From the NCBI RefSeq assembly GCF_001039355.2, contig NW_019776102.1, positions 242,148 through 306,147 of the forward strand: a stretch of DNA of 64,000 nucleotides, in the 5' to 3' direction. Each line of letters starts with the position of its first letter. Position 1 is the stretch's first letter. Below are positions 1-13,100 of this stretch, piece after piece. The position numbers and the translations under genes are program-made. The notes under the pieces were generated by a model. That model did not search any database. It was not told the origin of the DNA and saw nothing but the letters and a program-made list of their open reading frames with translations. This stretch comes from Lingula anatina. Its lineage: Eukaryota > Brachiopoda > Lingulata > Lingulida > Lingulidae.

Positions 1-2
1 AT

Positions 3-2171
3 GCCTGGAACTACACTGATGTCTCTGAACTTTTCTCTAATAAACTGAGAGATGCAGGCATGTTTAGCACCTTGCAAGATATTTTGAAAAATTCAGACTT
101 CAAGGACAAGCTGAATATTGATGAGGTATTTGCTTAAATGGTTTTGAGTCCTTCCTTAGAATAAGGTATTTTAGGGCATACTGTATAAGTTCAAATGTAA
201 ATACATGTATTTTAAGTAAGGTGCACTAAACAGATATATTAGATGCAATTTATTTTATCACATCCATTAAGACATTATATTTCTATAATCATATGGCCCT
301 ACAAATGGGCATTGAAACAGAAATTCTGAATGTACAATGTACTGAAGTTATCTGCATTTTTCTTTACAGAACATAAAGGATGTTATATTATCCATTTGCA
401 ACATTATCTTCAATTGTGTCCAGTTTGAAAGCAACCAAGAACAGATGTCAGATCTAAGGATCATCAACGACCTACTGCATTATTGTAAAGCAGACATCAA
501 ATGTAATAAGATCAAAGCTGTTGCCACTTTAGCCATTGCTTTTCTTGTTGATGAAGACAATTCACATTTAGTGAGAGCAGATTCCAAAGCTGGCGTGATC
601 CGTTTTATTTTGGATACTCTTGAGGACTGTTTGTATCACACAGATCTTAGAGCTGGTGGATTCTCCTCCATAGAACTACTGAGGGGTCTGTGCCAAGTGG
701 CCATGAATGATGCCAACAAGGTCATCTTGGTCTATGATGGGATAGTTCCCATTATTACCTCTCTCTTGCGTTCTGGAGGTTCAGAGGAAAAACTGCTGTC
801 ATCCAAGCTCACCTGGCTTTTAGCATTTCAGAGAGATAATAAGCAAGTGATGAGAGATGATGAAAATCTGGTGGCAATGTTGGAGCAAGTTGAACATGAC
901 ACCTGCAAGGAACTGAGGCACTATGCACAAGGAGCTTCATTTGAACTGCACAAGACCCAAGAAAAAATCAACAAAGTACTTGAGGAGCACTTCAGACCAA
1001 GAGGTACAATATCATACAATAAAAGATGCTTTTGAAATTTAAAGCATAAGCAACCTGTGATTGAAAATTCCATATGATTGAAGTTTAACACACTTGGTGA
1101 TCAAGGTAAAATAAGAACACCATGCCTTTTCAGCCACATGGTAAGAAACACTTATTGTTCTATTTATGAAGGAAGCCCAAGGCCCAGTGGATGGAGATAT
1201 GATGTCATGCTAAGCTATCACCCAGAGAGTAGGCCTGTTACCAAGCTGGTTTGTGAAGCTCTGCATCAAGAAGGCCTGAGAGTTTGGATGGCGGAAGATG
1301 AGATGTCCTTTGGGGCAGCAACAGAAGCCATTGAACAGTCAACCATGGTGCTGATGGCAATGGACCACAGGTATCACACCAGTGCTCGCTGTAGATCAGG
1401 TAAATTATATGTGTGGCCGTGTGAGGTTCTAATAATTTCAAAACATTTATAAAATTGTGCCCTTTGATAAAATGTGAAGCACCATGTTAAAAAGACAAGG
1501 AATGGTGTTTCAAAGCCTTTGTCTTGTTATTTGGTTACATCAATTACGAAGGCCCCATTTGATTTCTTTATAGGTCTATGGCCCACATTCAAATCAATGG
1601 TATCAAAAACAAACATCTTGTTGTACTAGTAACAAAATTTATCAGCACAACACTAGAATTTTGCTTGATGACAGCCACCTATTCATTTGGTGGTAAAAAG
1701 AAAAATATCTGATCAATATATTTCTAATGAGTATTTCTGATATTGCAACTGAGAACAGTGATGTTGGGATAGTGCTTTAAGAGATGATGCGAGACATTTT
1801 TTCCACACCGAACCCTCTCTTGCTGTCTCTATTTACATAGACATTAAAGTAACATAATTACTGTTATTAAGCAAATCTAATGGTAGTTTTACGCTTGGGT
1901 ATTTTATTTATCCAAGTTTCATGCCAAATACATTTTTGTGTTGCTTTCAGAAGCTGAATATGCCTTTGACCTGCAGAAGTCTGTGTTGCCAATGAAGATG
2001 AAAAGATCATTTAAACCATGTGGTTGGATGGGGAGATTTGTTGCTGGGAAAATGTATGTGGATTTCTCCAAATGTCAGGAAGATGCAGGTTTTTCAGACT
2101 TGGTGAAGGAGTTAATTGAAGAGATAAGAATGGTGCTGAGATATGCTAATGAGAAACCTGTGTTTTTGTAA
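3..2171 (+). CDS. ARM-repeat plus TIR-domain protein, 3' part (5' exons lie upstream of the window)
   Basis: Four exons join in frame: 3-125 (phase 0 out), 370-1003 (phase 1), 1172-1399 (phase 1) and 1951-2171 with stop TAA, giving the last 401 residues. The first two exons encode leucine-rich helical sequence of armadillo type (for example DLRIINDLLHYCKADIKCNK and FSSIELLRGLCQVAMNDANK). The last two encode a TIR domain: box 1 YDVMLSYHPESRP, the LRVWMAEDEM region, and CRSEAEYAF, which aligns with the WCxxE region where TIR NADases carry the catalytic glutamate. That glutamate codon is split by the last intron. ARM-TIR architecture is shared with SARM1, but the SAM domains of SARM1 are not visible between ARM and TIR, so this resembles the expanded ARM-TIR families of marine invertebrates rather than a SARM1 orthologue. 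A role in NAD+ cleavage or innate signalling is inference. The start codon is not in the window. Confidence 0.85.
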
Positions 2172-2964
2172 ACATCTTTTGCTGCCCCTTGGACTGTTTA
2201 ATGTGCCTTGTAACAAAATGCATCACTAGTAAGGTCTCTAGAGTGTGGCAGAAATAACTGTGATAGAACAAAGACTGTAAATCAGTGGTGTTTTTGGTAA
2301 TTAAAATACTCCACTGTATCTCATGCTATTGTCTCTAAGTATTTATCTGCTGAGTAAGATAAATTATGATTTTATCCTTGCACTGTGTGTATTCGTATTT
2401 TATATACAAACTCGATTTAAGTTACATAATTCTTATATAGTGGCCCAAGGTGAGCAATTATGTGTCTGTGCCTACATGTACATGTCAGCTTACATCTGTT
2501 GTTGATTACATTTATGATTCATTCTAGACCTTTGGTTAGACTGAAGATGAAATAAGCTGAAAAAATGAGTGCAACTAATTTTGATGATATTTAATTTGAA
2601 TAGTTATAACAGAACTATCATTTCAGTTATCATGACTGATCTTATAATAGTGTTACAAAATATAACAAAGTCTTCAAAACATTTTTTCCCATTATTTAAC
2701 AGTAATTGTTGATCTGTGAATGATAATTTTTGGGATCCACGATTTTGCTGAGGGAGGTTGGTACATAAGAGGTGAGCCAATGGTAAACTTTATATTAACC
2801 ATACTTCTCTTGGCATGGAAAGAAAAAAGATCATAGCTGAAGCAAAAGCATGTGTCCTCCTTTTTCTTATCCACACACACAGAAAAGATACACATGCATA
2901 TATGTCATCAAAGCATATTCTTTTGTTCACTGCTATAACTTGTAATTTGAATTTCTGTGGGTAA

Positions 2965-2970
2965 AATAAA
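2965..2970 (+). terminator. Candidate polyadenylation signal of the ARM-TIR gene
   Basis: AATAAA lies about 800 bases after the TAA stop and is followed by AT-rich sequence. It gives a plausible 3' UTR of 2172 to about 2990. Other AT-rich sites are possible; no transcript evidence is available. Confidence 0.5.
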
Positions 2971-2990
2971 GCTTTAATTGATTTAGAAAT

Positions 2991-3899
2991 ATTGTACTGT
3001 GTATTTGTTTATTGAATTAACCCTTTCCAGCTTTTAGAATTTCAGAGAACCCAATCATCTCAGCTGCTGGCAATGGCACAAAGAAAGGTGTTCAATTTTG
3101 AATTAAGGTACCTTTCACAATTTTTTTATAAATAAAAGTTGTCAAAAGTATATTTATCATACCAAATACTACAGTGAGTTTTGGCATGAGTCCATTGAGC
3201 CTTCCCCTCTCTTTTCCACAACAAAATTAATTCAAAGCATAAAAGCACACAGAAGCAAAATTTATGTACTCCCTTACTGTGAAATATATTTCCAAAATTC
3301 CCCCTTTTTCATAGAAATTCTTTTGACATCAAAGGAAGTTACTTCCTCTCCTTCTGTGTTGACTGACTGATAATTTCTGTAATGTGGTGAAAAAGGATCC
3401 TCTTCTTTTAAATATTAACCTTTTTCTGTTTTTGAATTTAAAAAAATCAGTAATATATAATTATGTATTTATTTTTTGAGATGTTGGACAGGGCGAGGCC
3501 AGGTGGCACTGATAATCAAGCCATTAAATTAAAAAAAATAATAATAATAAAAAAAAAACGAACGGGTTTTTGCTCTTTAGTTTTGAGGAATGCTATCAGC
3601 AATTAAGGCTTTTTCATTTATATATAAAAGGTTTTGCATCGGTTGAGGAAATTTACAGTGCATTTCAGGTTTAAAAAATAATAAAGATGTGTAAAAACAT
3701 GGAGAATGTGAAAAAAAAACACTATTAGTATTGTAAAAAAATAAATAAACGACATTTTTGGATATAACCTAGCTAGCTTTTTGTTTACAGAATATTACCA
3801 ATGGAACTGTAATGAATATCAACACTCTTCTTTTATCATTTTCCCATTTCTTTAATTCATTTCGATGTATTTTTGTTTTAAAACTGCACTGCAACGTCA
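2991..3899. other. AT-rich intergenic DNA, nothing recognised
   Basis: Low-complexity A/T tracts (for example around 3530-3560 and 3710-3750) with no long reading frame that looks coding, and no repeat with clear ends. Confidence 0.6.
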
Positions 3900-4900
3900 G
3901 AAATACTATATTGAAACATTTACAAGCCACACGCGACTCACTCGTCGCACATGGTTTTCTTTGATCAGGTGCAGTTGACACATTAGATTAGGTCCAGTTG
4001 GCATGCGCTAGTTGAGACAGCCTGCCTGCATTCGTCATTTACTTGGCGAGGTATGTCGTGCAAAAAAAAATCCACACTGATATGCTCTTAATATGTGTCA
4101 GAAGCAGCCAACAGTATCTTTGTTTGTGAAAAAGACTTTTGCACTTAGCTAAGCAGTGATCGATATCTTGGAATGATTTCCCAGGCATTAACTCTTCTTT
4201 TACGTCACTTATAAAGGGATGTCCCTATGCGCACTTGCATTGCGCACCAGTTCAACCTTGGATTTCCATTGTGGGTTACGGAATAATTCGTACGGTTCCC
4301 AGGCATCTTTTTATGTATTGCGGAATTTTATGCAAAGGCGGGACTCAGCGAAGGATGCCTAAATCTTAGGAGAATTTGACAGCTGCATCTCGAAGAAAGT
4401 GCAACCAAGGCGATGAAGCAAATCAAATGAGTTAATCAGGTGGGTCTGGGTGTTTTGTTTGTTAGGATTTGTGTCACAGCCTCGTTTACGAACCGAAATG
4501 GAGAAGAGCGTGTGACTAGCTCTGTAGTGAACAGAAACGTGGAAGACTCAGCAAGATCTCAGCCCTAACAGACAGGAGATCAGTAGGGTTCTTAGCCTAC
4601 CATATAACCTTATTGCTCTCCGGATAGGTAGGACACTAGATTACTGGGCAGATAGGTACGTTTAAGGTTGAGAAACCTTAGAGCCAAACTAGCGACTGTC
4701 TCTGTCTACTCTGACACTGACAGACTGGTGAAGTGTGGATTCTTTTCTTCTAGTGGACTTTTTTTAGTCTGTTGATATATATAATGTCTTTCTGTGTGTA
4801 TTGATGGTAAGAAGGCGACGTGTGCTGTTAATATCTTGCCGTAGTGGGCGCCCTGCCAAATGAGCAGTTGCCACAAATCTTAGTGGAGTAAAACGGGCAT
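3900..4900 (+). promoter_or_regulatory. CpG-richer patch, candidate SHOC2 promoter and non-coding first exon
   Basis: CpG dinucleotides are clearly denser here than in the flanking DNA (clusters at about 3925-4070, 4200-4420 and 4480-4520). A donor-like TCAG|gtgggt at about 4440 could end a non-coding first exon that splices to the acceptor at 9496. There is no transcript evidence, so the assignment to SHOC2 rests on position and strand only. Confidence 0.35.
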
Positions 4901-7900
4901 GGGAATGTAATTAACATAATTTGGTCTCACCTGAAACCATAAAGGCGTTTATGCAGCAGGTATTTTACCCACCAGAAAATTGAAACCTTAATATTTGTTA
5001 TTTGTGTGCCCTGGTATGCAATTTTCAGTGGTTTATACAATATAGCTATGCCTCAATACTAGTGTTAGGCGGTAGGTGTGTTGTGATAAGGATGTGAGAT
5101 GTAACATGCCATGTCAGTTATGCTTCATGCATTAAGTAGGTCTGAAAATCTACTGATAAAGCAGAAGACATTTCTGTGGTTACTGGTGCTTATTTTCCCA
5201 AACTCTACATGAAAACCCCTTCCTATGTATAAGCCCATTGTCTAGACTTAGGTTTGATTGTGCTGTCTTATGAGCATTGTTTCTGATCACATACACATTT
5301 TGAATAAATTTCATTAGCTACAATGGTGTTGGGCATTTGTCCTCAGAATATACCTGGCTGTCAATGTATTAAGTTGGTAACTTTATTGAAATGTTAACTA
5401 ACATAAAGCAAAATTAAATTTGTCAATAAAGATATCGAAACTTAAATAAGTATAAAGTATAGGTATTATCAGTGTCAAAAATGTTTTTTACCTGGAATCT
5501 TTTAAAAGACATTTTGGAAATATTATGTGTAAATGTCTTGCACACAAAGTAAACAGGCCACTTTTATCAAAAGATGGCCTCAGAAAGATGGACAAATTAT
5601 GATAGGCTGTCAGTGTGCAACATCCAACTTTGGTGATTTAATGGACGTGATGGACAGCCTTGTATTATTATTATTACTATTATTATTATTATTTTTTTTG
5701 TTTTGAAGACTTGACTTTGGTTAGTTACTTTATTATACATAATCGCCAAAAAACAGTTTTCACCTCTGCAAGTAAAATAGCTGAATGATTGTTATTTAAA
5801 TGAAATGTTTGAGATATTTACATTGTTAACATGCAATAATTGTCAGAAGATACATTACTAATGTTTAAGTAGCTTAAATGACTGCTGATAGAAAAATTTT
5901 CAGAGCACATTGGTAATAGTAATGAACAGAATTGTTTTGAGAAATCTTTTTACTTTATTATTTATGTAATTGATTAAATTCAAAATCTTATTGGATGTTC
6001 TCATCCTTTATTATCAAGTTGACTTAAATATTATTGGCATTATGGCAGGTAAATGATAAATTGAGTATATGGTTTAATAAAATATTGCGTGAACTAGGTA
6101 TATAAGGTAACATTCAATTCCATCAAGGCAACAGTTTACACCAAGGTATATATGTATCTTGTACACTGACTATTTTGGAGGTTGTTTGCACAAAGCCGTT
6201 ATATAAATTGCTGGAGTCACACATTGATACAGTAGTAGCTGAACATGGGAAGATGTTGTTATATTATATATGTTATGTTACTTAGATTACCAGGATAGAA
6301 TTACAGGACATGATTTGAAAAAATTAATAGTAACAATTTAGGTGGTGATTGTGCTTTAGATCTATTTTAAAGTCCACACAGCCTCTCAAGTCATCATTGA
6401 GTGTTGAGACATAAGTTCTTCAATAAAAGCTAGAGTATTCATGGCAGTTCATGTTCTTGACAGTTTGCACTCATGCACTGTTTTTGTAATTTCTGTTGCT
6501 CTAGACAGTACAGATCCCCAACCTGTACTTTAGCACCATACAAAAGTGCAAAGTTAGCTTATAAATAAACAACTAAATACCAGACATATTATGGATTATT
6601 ACTTGGATACCAAATTTAAGAATGGCCAACTGAATATTAAAAGAGAAAAAAATTATGCAATGAAGCACCATTTACATTGTGATACAATGAATCTCATGTG
6701 CTCATCTGGCATATTCCTACATATGATATTTAAACTTGGTTTTTTAACATAGAAACTATTGATATTGCCACTTAGAGTACAAACTTCAGAAAGGTTTTAA
6801 TTTGAAAAGTGTTAAAAGGTAGATGTAGGCAATAAAACTTTAAAAAATAACTGCTATATATTGAATTGTACAACATTTCAATGTCTTTAAATGAGTTTAG
6901 CTCTAAATAGAAACAGAAGTGTTAAAATTATTCCAATGATTGGAAAATGTCTACAGTTGGTAGCATCTGTGGCAATACAGATGTGTAAAAATCCAAGAAT
7001 ATTCACAGAAATAAGAGTGCCCATAATCCTAGTCATGACATGCTTTCCTAAGTTCTTTGTGGTTCATAGACAGGTCAACAGCTTGGATGGAGCAAATACC
7101 ATGATTGCTTATTAATTTGTTGCTATATCTCTTCATAAAGTCCTTGGAAATTAATGAGTGTTCTGACATAAACTTCATTGTGATTTCTGAGAAATAGTTA
7201 CTTTTGTCAGCAATGCAGTCTAGTTGTAGAACACTTATGTGAAAAAAAGATTTTCTCTGAAATATAAATATGTACTGGTAAATAGCAAATGCATTGAGGT
7301 TTTGAATCATGTCCTTTGTTTCTGGGAAGTGTTTCCATTGCTAAGGATTAAAGGCCATTTTTTCTTTTGCTCACTTTTTACTATGTGAAATGATGTCAGT
7401 TTTCATTAAAAGCAACTGCTTTATTTATGACAGGTTCCAAAATACATTTAATTAATATGAACTATTAAAATGTTATATACTAGTACATGACTTTCTAATC
7501 ACAGTATAAGGGTTATAATGTTCATCAGGGACACTTTCAAACAATCTTATTATTCAACAAAAATGGTATATATTTATCACCTAAATAATATTTGTATACT
7601 TACTAAGCCTGTCACAGTTTGCAAGGTGCACATTTTCAAAAAAAAAAAAAATAATAATAAATTTAAATAAAATGCATATTGCCTTCTTTTTGTCTTTTTT
7701 AGGAGAAGTACTCACTAAGGGATTTCTGTCCCTACAAAATAGTACACAGAATGGGTACTCTAAGCACTCTGACTGAATTTTGAACAACCATGAGTTTTGC
7801 ATCCTGAATGAATAGAGAGATTATTTCCATCCATAAAAGTAGTTTGTAAATGGTAGTTTTCATAGTGCATTTGCACTCTAGGAAAACAAGTGAAAAACTT

Positions 7901-9496
7901 AATTGGTAAACAAATCAATACAGAAAATATGTATGTCTTTTGGTATCCTTTATTTTCAAGGAAATACATTTTTGCATAGTTGATAGAACTGTTGGAAGCT
8001 TTTGGAGTCATACTTGTTGGAAGACATTGGTAGGGATTTATAAATTAATCACATGCTTAACGAATGGGATTCAGAGATAATCCTTTGTCACATGATTTTG
8101 GATGGCTTACATGCACCCTGTCACTTTGGCATGCACCATACCTACTAGTATTATTGTCCAAACCAGCTAGAATGAAGTTATAATGCCGGAGTATCACCTC
8201 TTCTAGACAACATCAGTCTTGGATCTTCCCCTCTCAGAAATCTTACAGATAGAGAGAGGGAGAGAGAGAAGGGCTTATTATATATTGAAAACACACACAC
8301 ACACGATCAAAATAGTTTGGAAACATGGAAATGGAATTATTTTTCAGTAAATAAAGAAACTATGTAATGAAGTGAAAAAATCTTCAGTGTATATAAAAAA
8401 GTAACAAATGGTAGGTGCATGATGCATCAATATTTGGTTAAAATATTTACCTTAACTCACATGGTTATTTTATAATTATTGAAAATAACCATGCTTCCAA
8501 ACTTTTTTGGTTAAGTGTAAATTTGATTTTCCAAAATACTGTGGAATGGCCCTGTAAATTAATGTTTGATGCACCTTCTCTCTTAAATCACTGAGAATAA
8601 CCAGACACAAAATGGATTGAAAATATCTTTTTCTTCAAATGTCTTGGTGTCTTATGTGCAGGGCATAATTGAAGTTGCAATTATTCAATGTACAATAGTC
8701 TTTTTCAATATATAAAGCCAGACAGGGTGTCTATACAGTTGCCAGCTTAACTGGCTTGTTTTATTTCCCCATGTGCATAGAATTTTCTAGAAAATTTTGA
8801 GTCATTTTATTTTTTTTCTTAGAATTACGTAAGATGTGGTGATAAATTTTTCAAGGAAATTGTTAACCATTGTGAGATAATTTGCCTTGAGCAGGTTTAG
8901 GTTAAATAATTTGGACAATTAAACAATTGCTTCCTTTTCTCACCTTTTTTTGGGCATAGAATTTTTGCACCAGGTTCTGAATTGTTTTTTCTTAGTGCTC
9001 TGTTATCTAAGGAGAGATGGTGTCACACAATTTATTCTGTCAGCAATGACAATTGGCTGTATTTATTTTCCTCCAAGAAAGGTTTTGTTTTGAAGTATTT
9101 GTGGTTATATGTTTTGGTTTATTGACAAACAATTCAATTCTCTTAGGAATAGGAACAAATATCACATATATTTGGTAATGCGATTCAGACTTGAGAGAGA
9201 GAATATGTTTTTGCAATTTATAAAGACTTGTTGATCAGGGGCAGTTATTTTCATTGTTGATTCCAGTACCATGGTTGTCTGCACTTTAGACTATTCTCTC
9301 TTTTAACAGCCATTTCTACAGTTCAAAATATTGTCGAGTTCTGTCACACAAATGAAATATTTGAATTTTATTCACAAGAATATTATATATACATTTCATT
9401 GCAAAATTATTTTTTCAATCATGACTTATTTTTAAGATAAGTGTTGGTTTTGTAATTAAACCTTTCATGTGTTGTATATGTTTCTGTGTTTTTCAG
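4901..9496. other. Non-coding stretch, probably first intron of SHOC2 or intergenic
   Basis: The DNA is AT-rich throughout, with a TTA microsatellite near 5666-5692, poly-A tracts and a GA-rich run near 8245-8275. The short open frames here (for example 6891-7115 and the antisense ones at 7029-8011) show no recognisable domain and no flanking splice signals that join them. I see no gene. Confidence 0.5.
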
Positions 9497-9509
9497 GTCA
9501 GTAACTAAG

Positions 9510-9542
9510 ATGGGCACGCAGTCCTGGAGGTGTTGGTTCTAG
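9510..9542 (+). promoter_or_regulatory. Upstream ORF in the SHOC2 leader
   Basis: The first AUG after the acceptor at 9496 opens a 10-codon frame ending in TAG, 19 bases before the SHOC2 start at 9562. It would be translated first by scanning ribosomes and could dampen SHOC2 translation. That effect is inference. Confidence 0.5.
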
Positions 9543-9561
9543 TCTTTCTGAGCAGGAGAAG

Positions 9562-10087
9562 ATGCTAAAGAGGACAACCAGTAAAGGAAAACCGGACATG
9601 TCAAGTCCAGGAGTTGCTTCTCGTCTCGCTGATTACACCGGATCTAAAGACTACGCTACCCCTGTTCCTAGTCAAGGCTGTACAGTTATGGCAGGCCAAC
9701 CTGGCCCTAGCAGTTTGGCTGGCTCTCCTGGAGCACAGGACTATGACAATACCAGCCCCAGTGGCATGCATGATATAGTAGATGTTACCTCAGGGATTGA
9801 AGGAATTTATGTGAGAGAAAAGGAGCCACTGAAGGTAAAGTGCTTCTCTCATAATTTGTTCATGTGAAAAACACATTTAAGAGTTTTTTTTTTTTTTTTT
9901 TTTTGTGGAAAATTATATCGGAATTTTTTTTCATATCTTTGCCAAATTTATTAAGTACCAGTTTTTCCCCATTTAATTTGGGCAAAGAGAGAGAAAATAA
10001 ATAAAAAGAAAAATATTGAATTTTGCCCTAGGCTTTACATTTTCATGTGAAATGTCATTTTAAGGTAAGGTGAGGTAAGAACAAGAG

Positions 10088-10174
<87 letters not shown>

Positions 10175-13100
10175 GCACACTTTTTTGTACTGAGGGGTAA
10201 ATGTCAATACAACACAGACATTTTAGAAGGGTCACTCGGTGCATTGAAAGATATTTTTGGGACCTTATTGCTCATGCACTTGGACTGAACTTGTTTACCA
10301 AAGTGGGAATTTTAAAGCTAGCACTGATATCTTGTATGAGAAGTGTTTTATTAACATTTACCTGCAAAAGCCCCCTGGAATTTAATTTCTGAATTTTGTA
10401 TATTTTACTATTCTATATGGCTTCAAAATAATTTTTGACTTTGTATGATAATATACATTGATTTTATTAAGTTTTGAAAATATTTTTGCACCTAAACAAC
10501 TGGACCATTAGCTTCTTGTGATATGTTTTACTCTTAGATTGGTACAGAAATGAATTGACACCCTTATTTAATAGGTTGAATTATGAGAATAATAAATATT
10601 CAGGGAAAAGGGTATACATTTATGTGTGTGTGAAAAAGAAAAGAAAGTGCAAACATGCAAACATATGACCCATATTTAACAACAATTAAGTTACAGACAA
10701 CTACTTTCTAGACTGGCTGCTACAGGGGTTGACAATAAAAAAATATAAATATACATAGACAAGTAAATTTTTTTAAAAAAACTTGCAAAGATTTGACTCT
10801 TTTTTAGTTAATATCAGTCGGGTGAGGGAAGAATTGAACAACTATGGCGAGAAAAATCTCTTGTACTTAGTAAATAATATTCTTACTCTGCAAATCTTAT
10901 GTAAGAGCAATTTTTAATATTCTTACTCTGCAAATCTTATGTAAGAGCAATTCTTAGCACTTACACATTTTTCTTTTCAAAAACAATTATTTTGAATTCA
11001 TACATATGTGCTAAGGCAAAGGTCTTTAAATCTGACTGTCACAGGTATTATCAAGAATTGGAAGACATTGAAATGTGTTACTAATCTCCTGGTGCTGCTG
11101 CAAACAGGTTGGAAAATTTCTTGGCACTTGTATCAGACTTATTATCTAAATCCATACTTAATCAAGAATTGATCTGCCATGTTCTTTTAATTGACTGCTT
11201 GTAGATTGCTTAAATGCCACAGCAGACTTTTGCAATCAAGTATGGAAAAGTTTGAACTATGTATGGTTATGTCTTTTAGAATAAGATTAAGTGATTAAAA
11301 ATAATAATTATTTTTCAAAAGCATTAAGTACCATATACAACCAATATGCCTGAAAAGATGTTTTAGCATTAATTATGTTCTTGGTATTGCTTGCAGATGA
11401 ACATTGCTATTAATTTTCAGTCAGATTCCTAGATAATTATACAATCGCTTTGCAAATGGATAATACCCATCTCTGAAAACAGACAGCACCTGTTTGTAAA
11501 ATATTCTGTATAAGATCAAAATTATTGGGACACAGAAGATCTTTTATCATTTTTAATGATAAAGAAAATGTGTTATGAAATAATTGAGAGGACAGGTGCC
11601 AGTTTGCATGGAACATTAACCATTCTGTGTATTTAAAACATGGACTTGGCTGAACTTACTAGAGTATTAGAAGGTGGACAGGGGGTTGCTTGAGTGCTTT
11701 GGTTACCCTTTGAACTTGTTTCAGTTGATGTTAAGAAAAGAATGCATAACTATTTGCCTGGAGATGACTTTATAAACACCCAAATATTTCAAGTATTCTC
11801 TCATTTAATATCTGATTCAAAGCATGCATTGGTATCTAGAGATGCAACTATCTGTCACTGCTGAACAATTTGACACAGTTGCATATATATGCATACCTGA
11901 ACTGATAGTACCCTCTACATGAATACAGGAGGCTTTTGCCTTTGAAGGAAGTAAGTGGTAGTGCCTTCAAACTTATCAAAAGCTTATTGAGCTCAGGTAT
12001 TTGTTAGTTTTGAATCACTTTTAAACCGCAAGATTGAAGACTTAAGAGAAATATGCATGGAATTTATACAAAGAAAACATTGAATTGAAACACACATACA
12101 AAAAAAGCACAAGGCTCTTGATTATGTTATTTTTCTATTATCTTTTTCAATATCATAAAGAAACAATTTATTATTTCATGATTTGACTTTTAGGAGATGG
12201 GTGAATAAGGTGATTATTATGCAAAATGCAAGATGTTTGATGTTTGCCTCAGTAATGCAGTATACAACTGTAAATAGTAATTTTTGTGAAATGTTTCTAA
12301 ATTAAAGTATTAAATTTAAATAAAAAGATGCACTGAAAGCTAGCTCTGAAAAGTTACAATTAAACCAATGAATGGTGTAAAACATGCCCTGTAACACGAT
12401 AAGAAATGTATTTTGATTATTCTTTGGAACATGCAAATTTGATAAATTTTATTTAAAATTGCACAAAAATAATGGAAGAGATATTCCAGAATTATAGCTG
12501 TTTGAACCTTGCAAAGTATGGAAACTGAAAGAACAGGGGTGGAAATTGAACTTTCTATGTGGGCAACTGATACATCAAATCTGTAGGAATGTGCTAACTA
12601 AATGGGCGAGAAGTAATCTGTGGTGGGTGTATGTAGTAGGTGTGATACAAGACCTTCATGGCAGTGGTTGCTTGAATAATCACTTGGTGTGGGAATGGTT
12701 ATAGTGCAAATAGACGTAAGGTGCCAGTGTCTGGGGTAACAGTCCAGCATAAAATCTCTTGAATTGTTTCTGTTTAGTTATTTTCCTCTAAAAGTTTTTT
12801 TTTTTTTTTTTTTTCGTTGCCATTGAACTACATCAATAGCAAGACCAACCAACATTGAAAAGAATAGGTCTGATCAGAATTAAATAATGTTATAACATTT
12901 GGAATAGCAGGGTTTACATAATTGCCATTTTGATCTCTTTGTTTAGTAGCATTTTGTAAAAATGGCTCAATTTGAATACATGTGTTAATGAAAAAAATGT
13001 TTTGTTATATTTACTGATATTAAAGTTATTCCCATCATGTCTCTCAACCATTTAATACTTTTAAATAAGATATCATGTTATTGGCAGGAAGGTCAATTCT

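Noticed and set aside
7029-8011. Antisense open frames as genes
   Set aside because: Short, no start context or splice partners, no recognisable domain, in AT-rich DNA.
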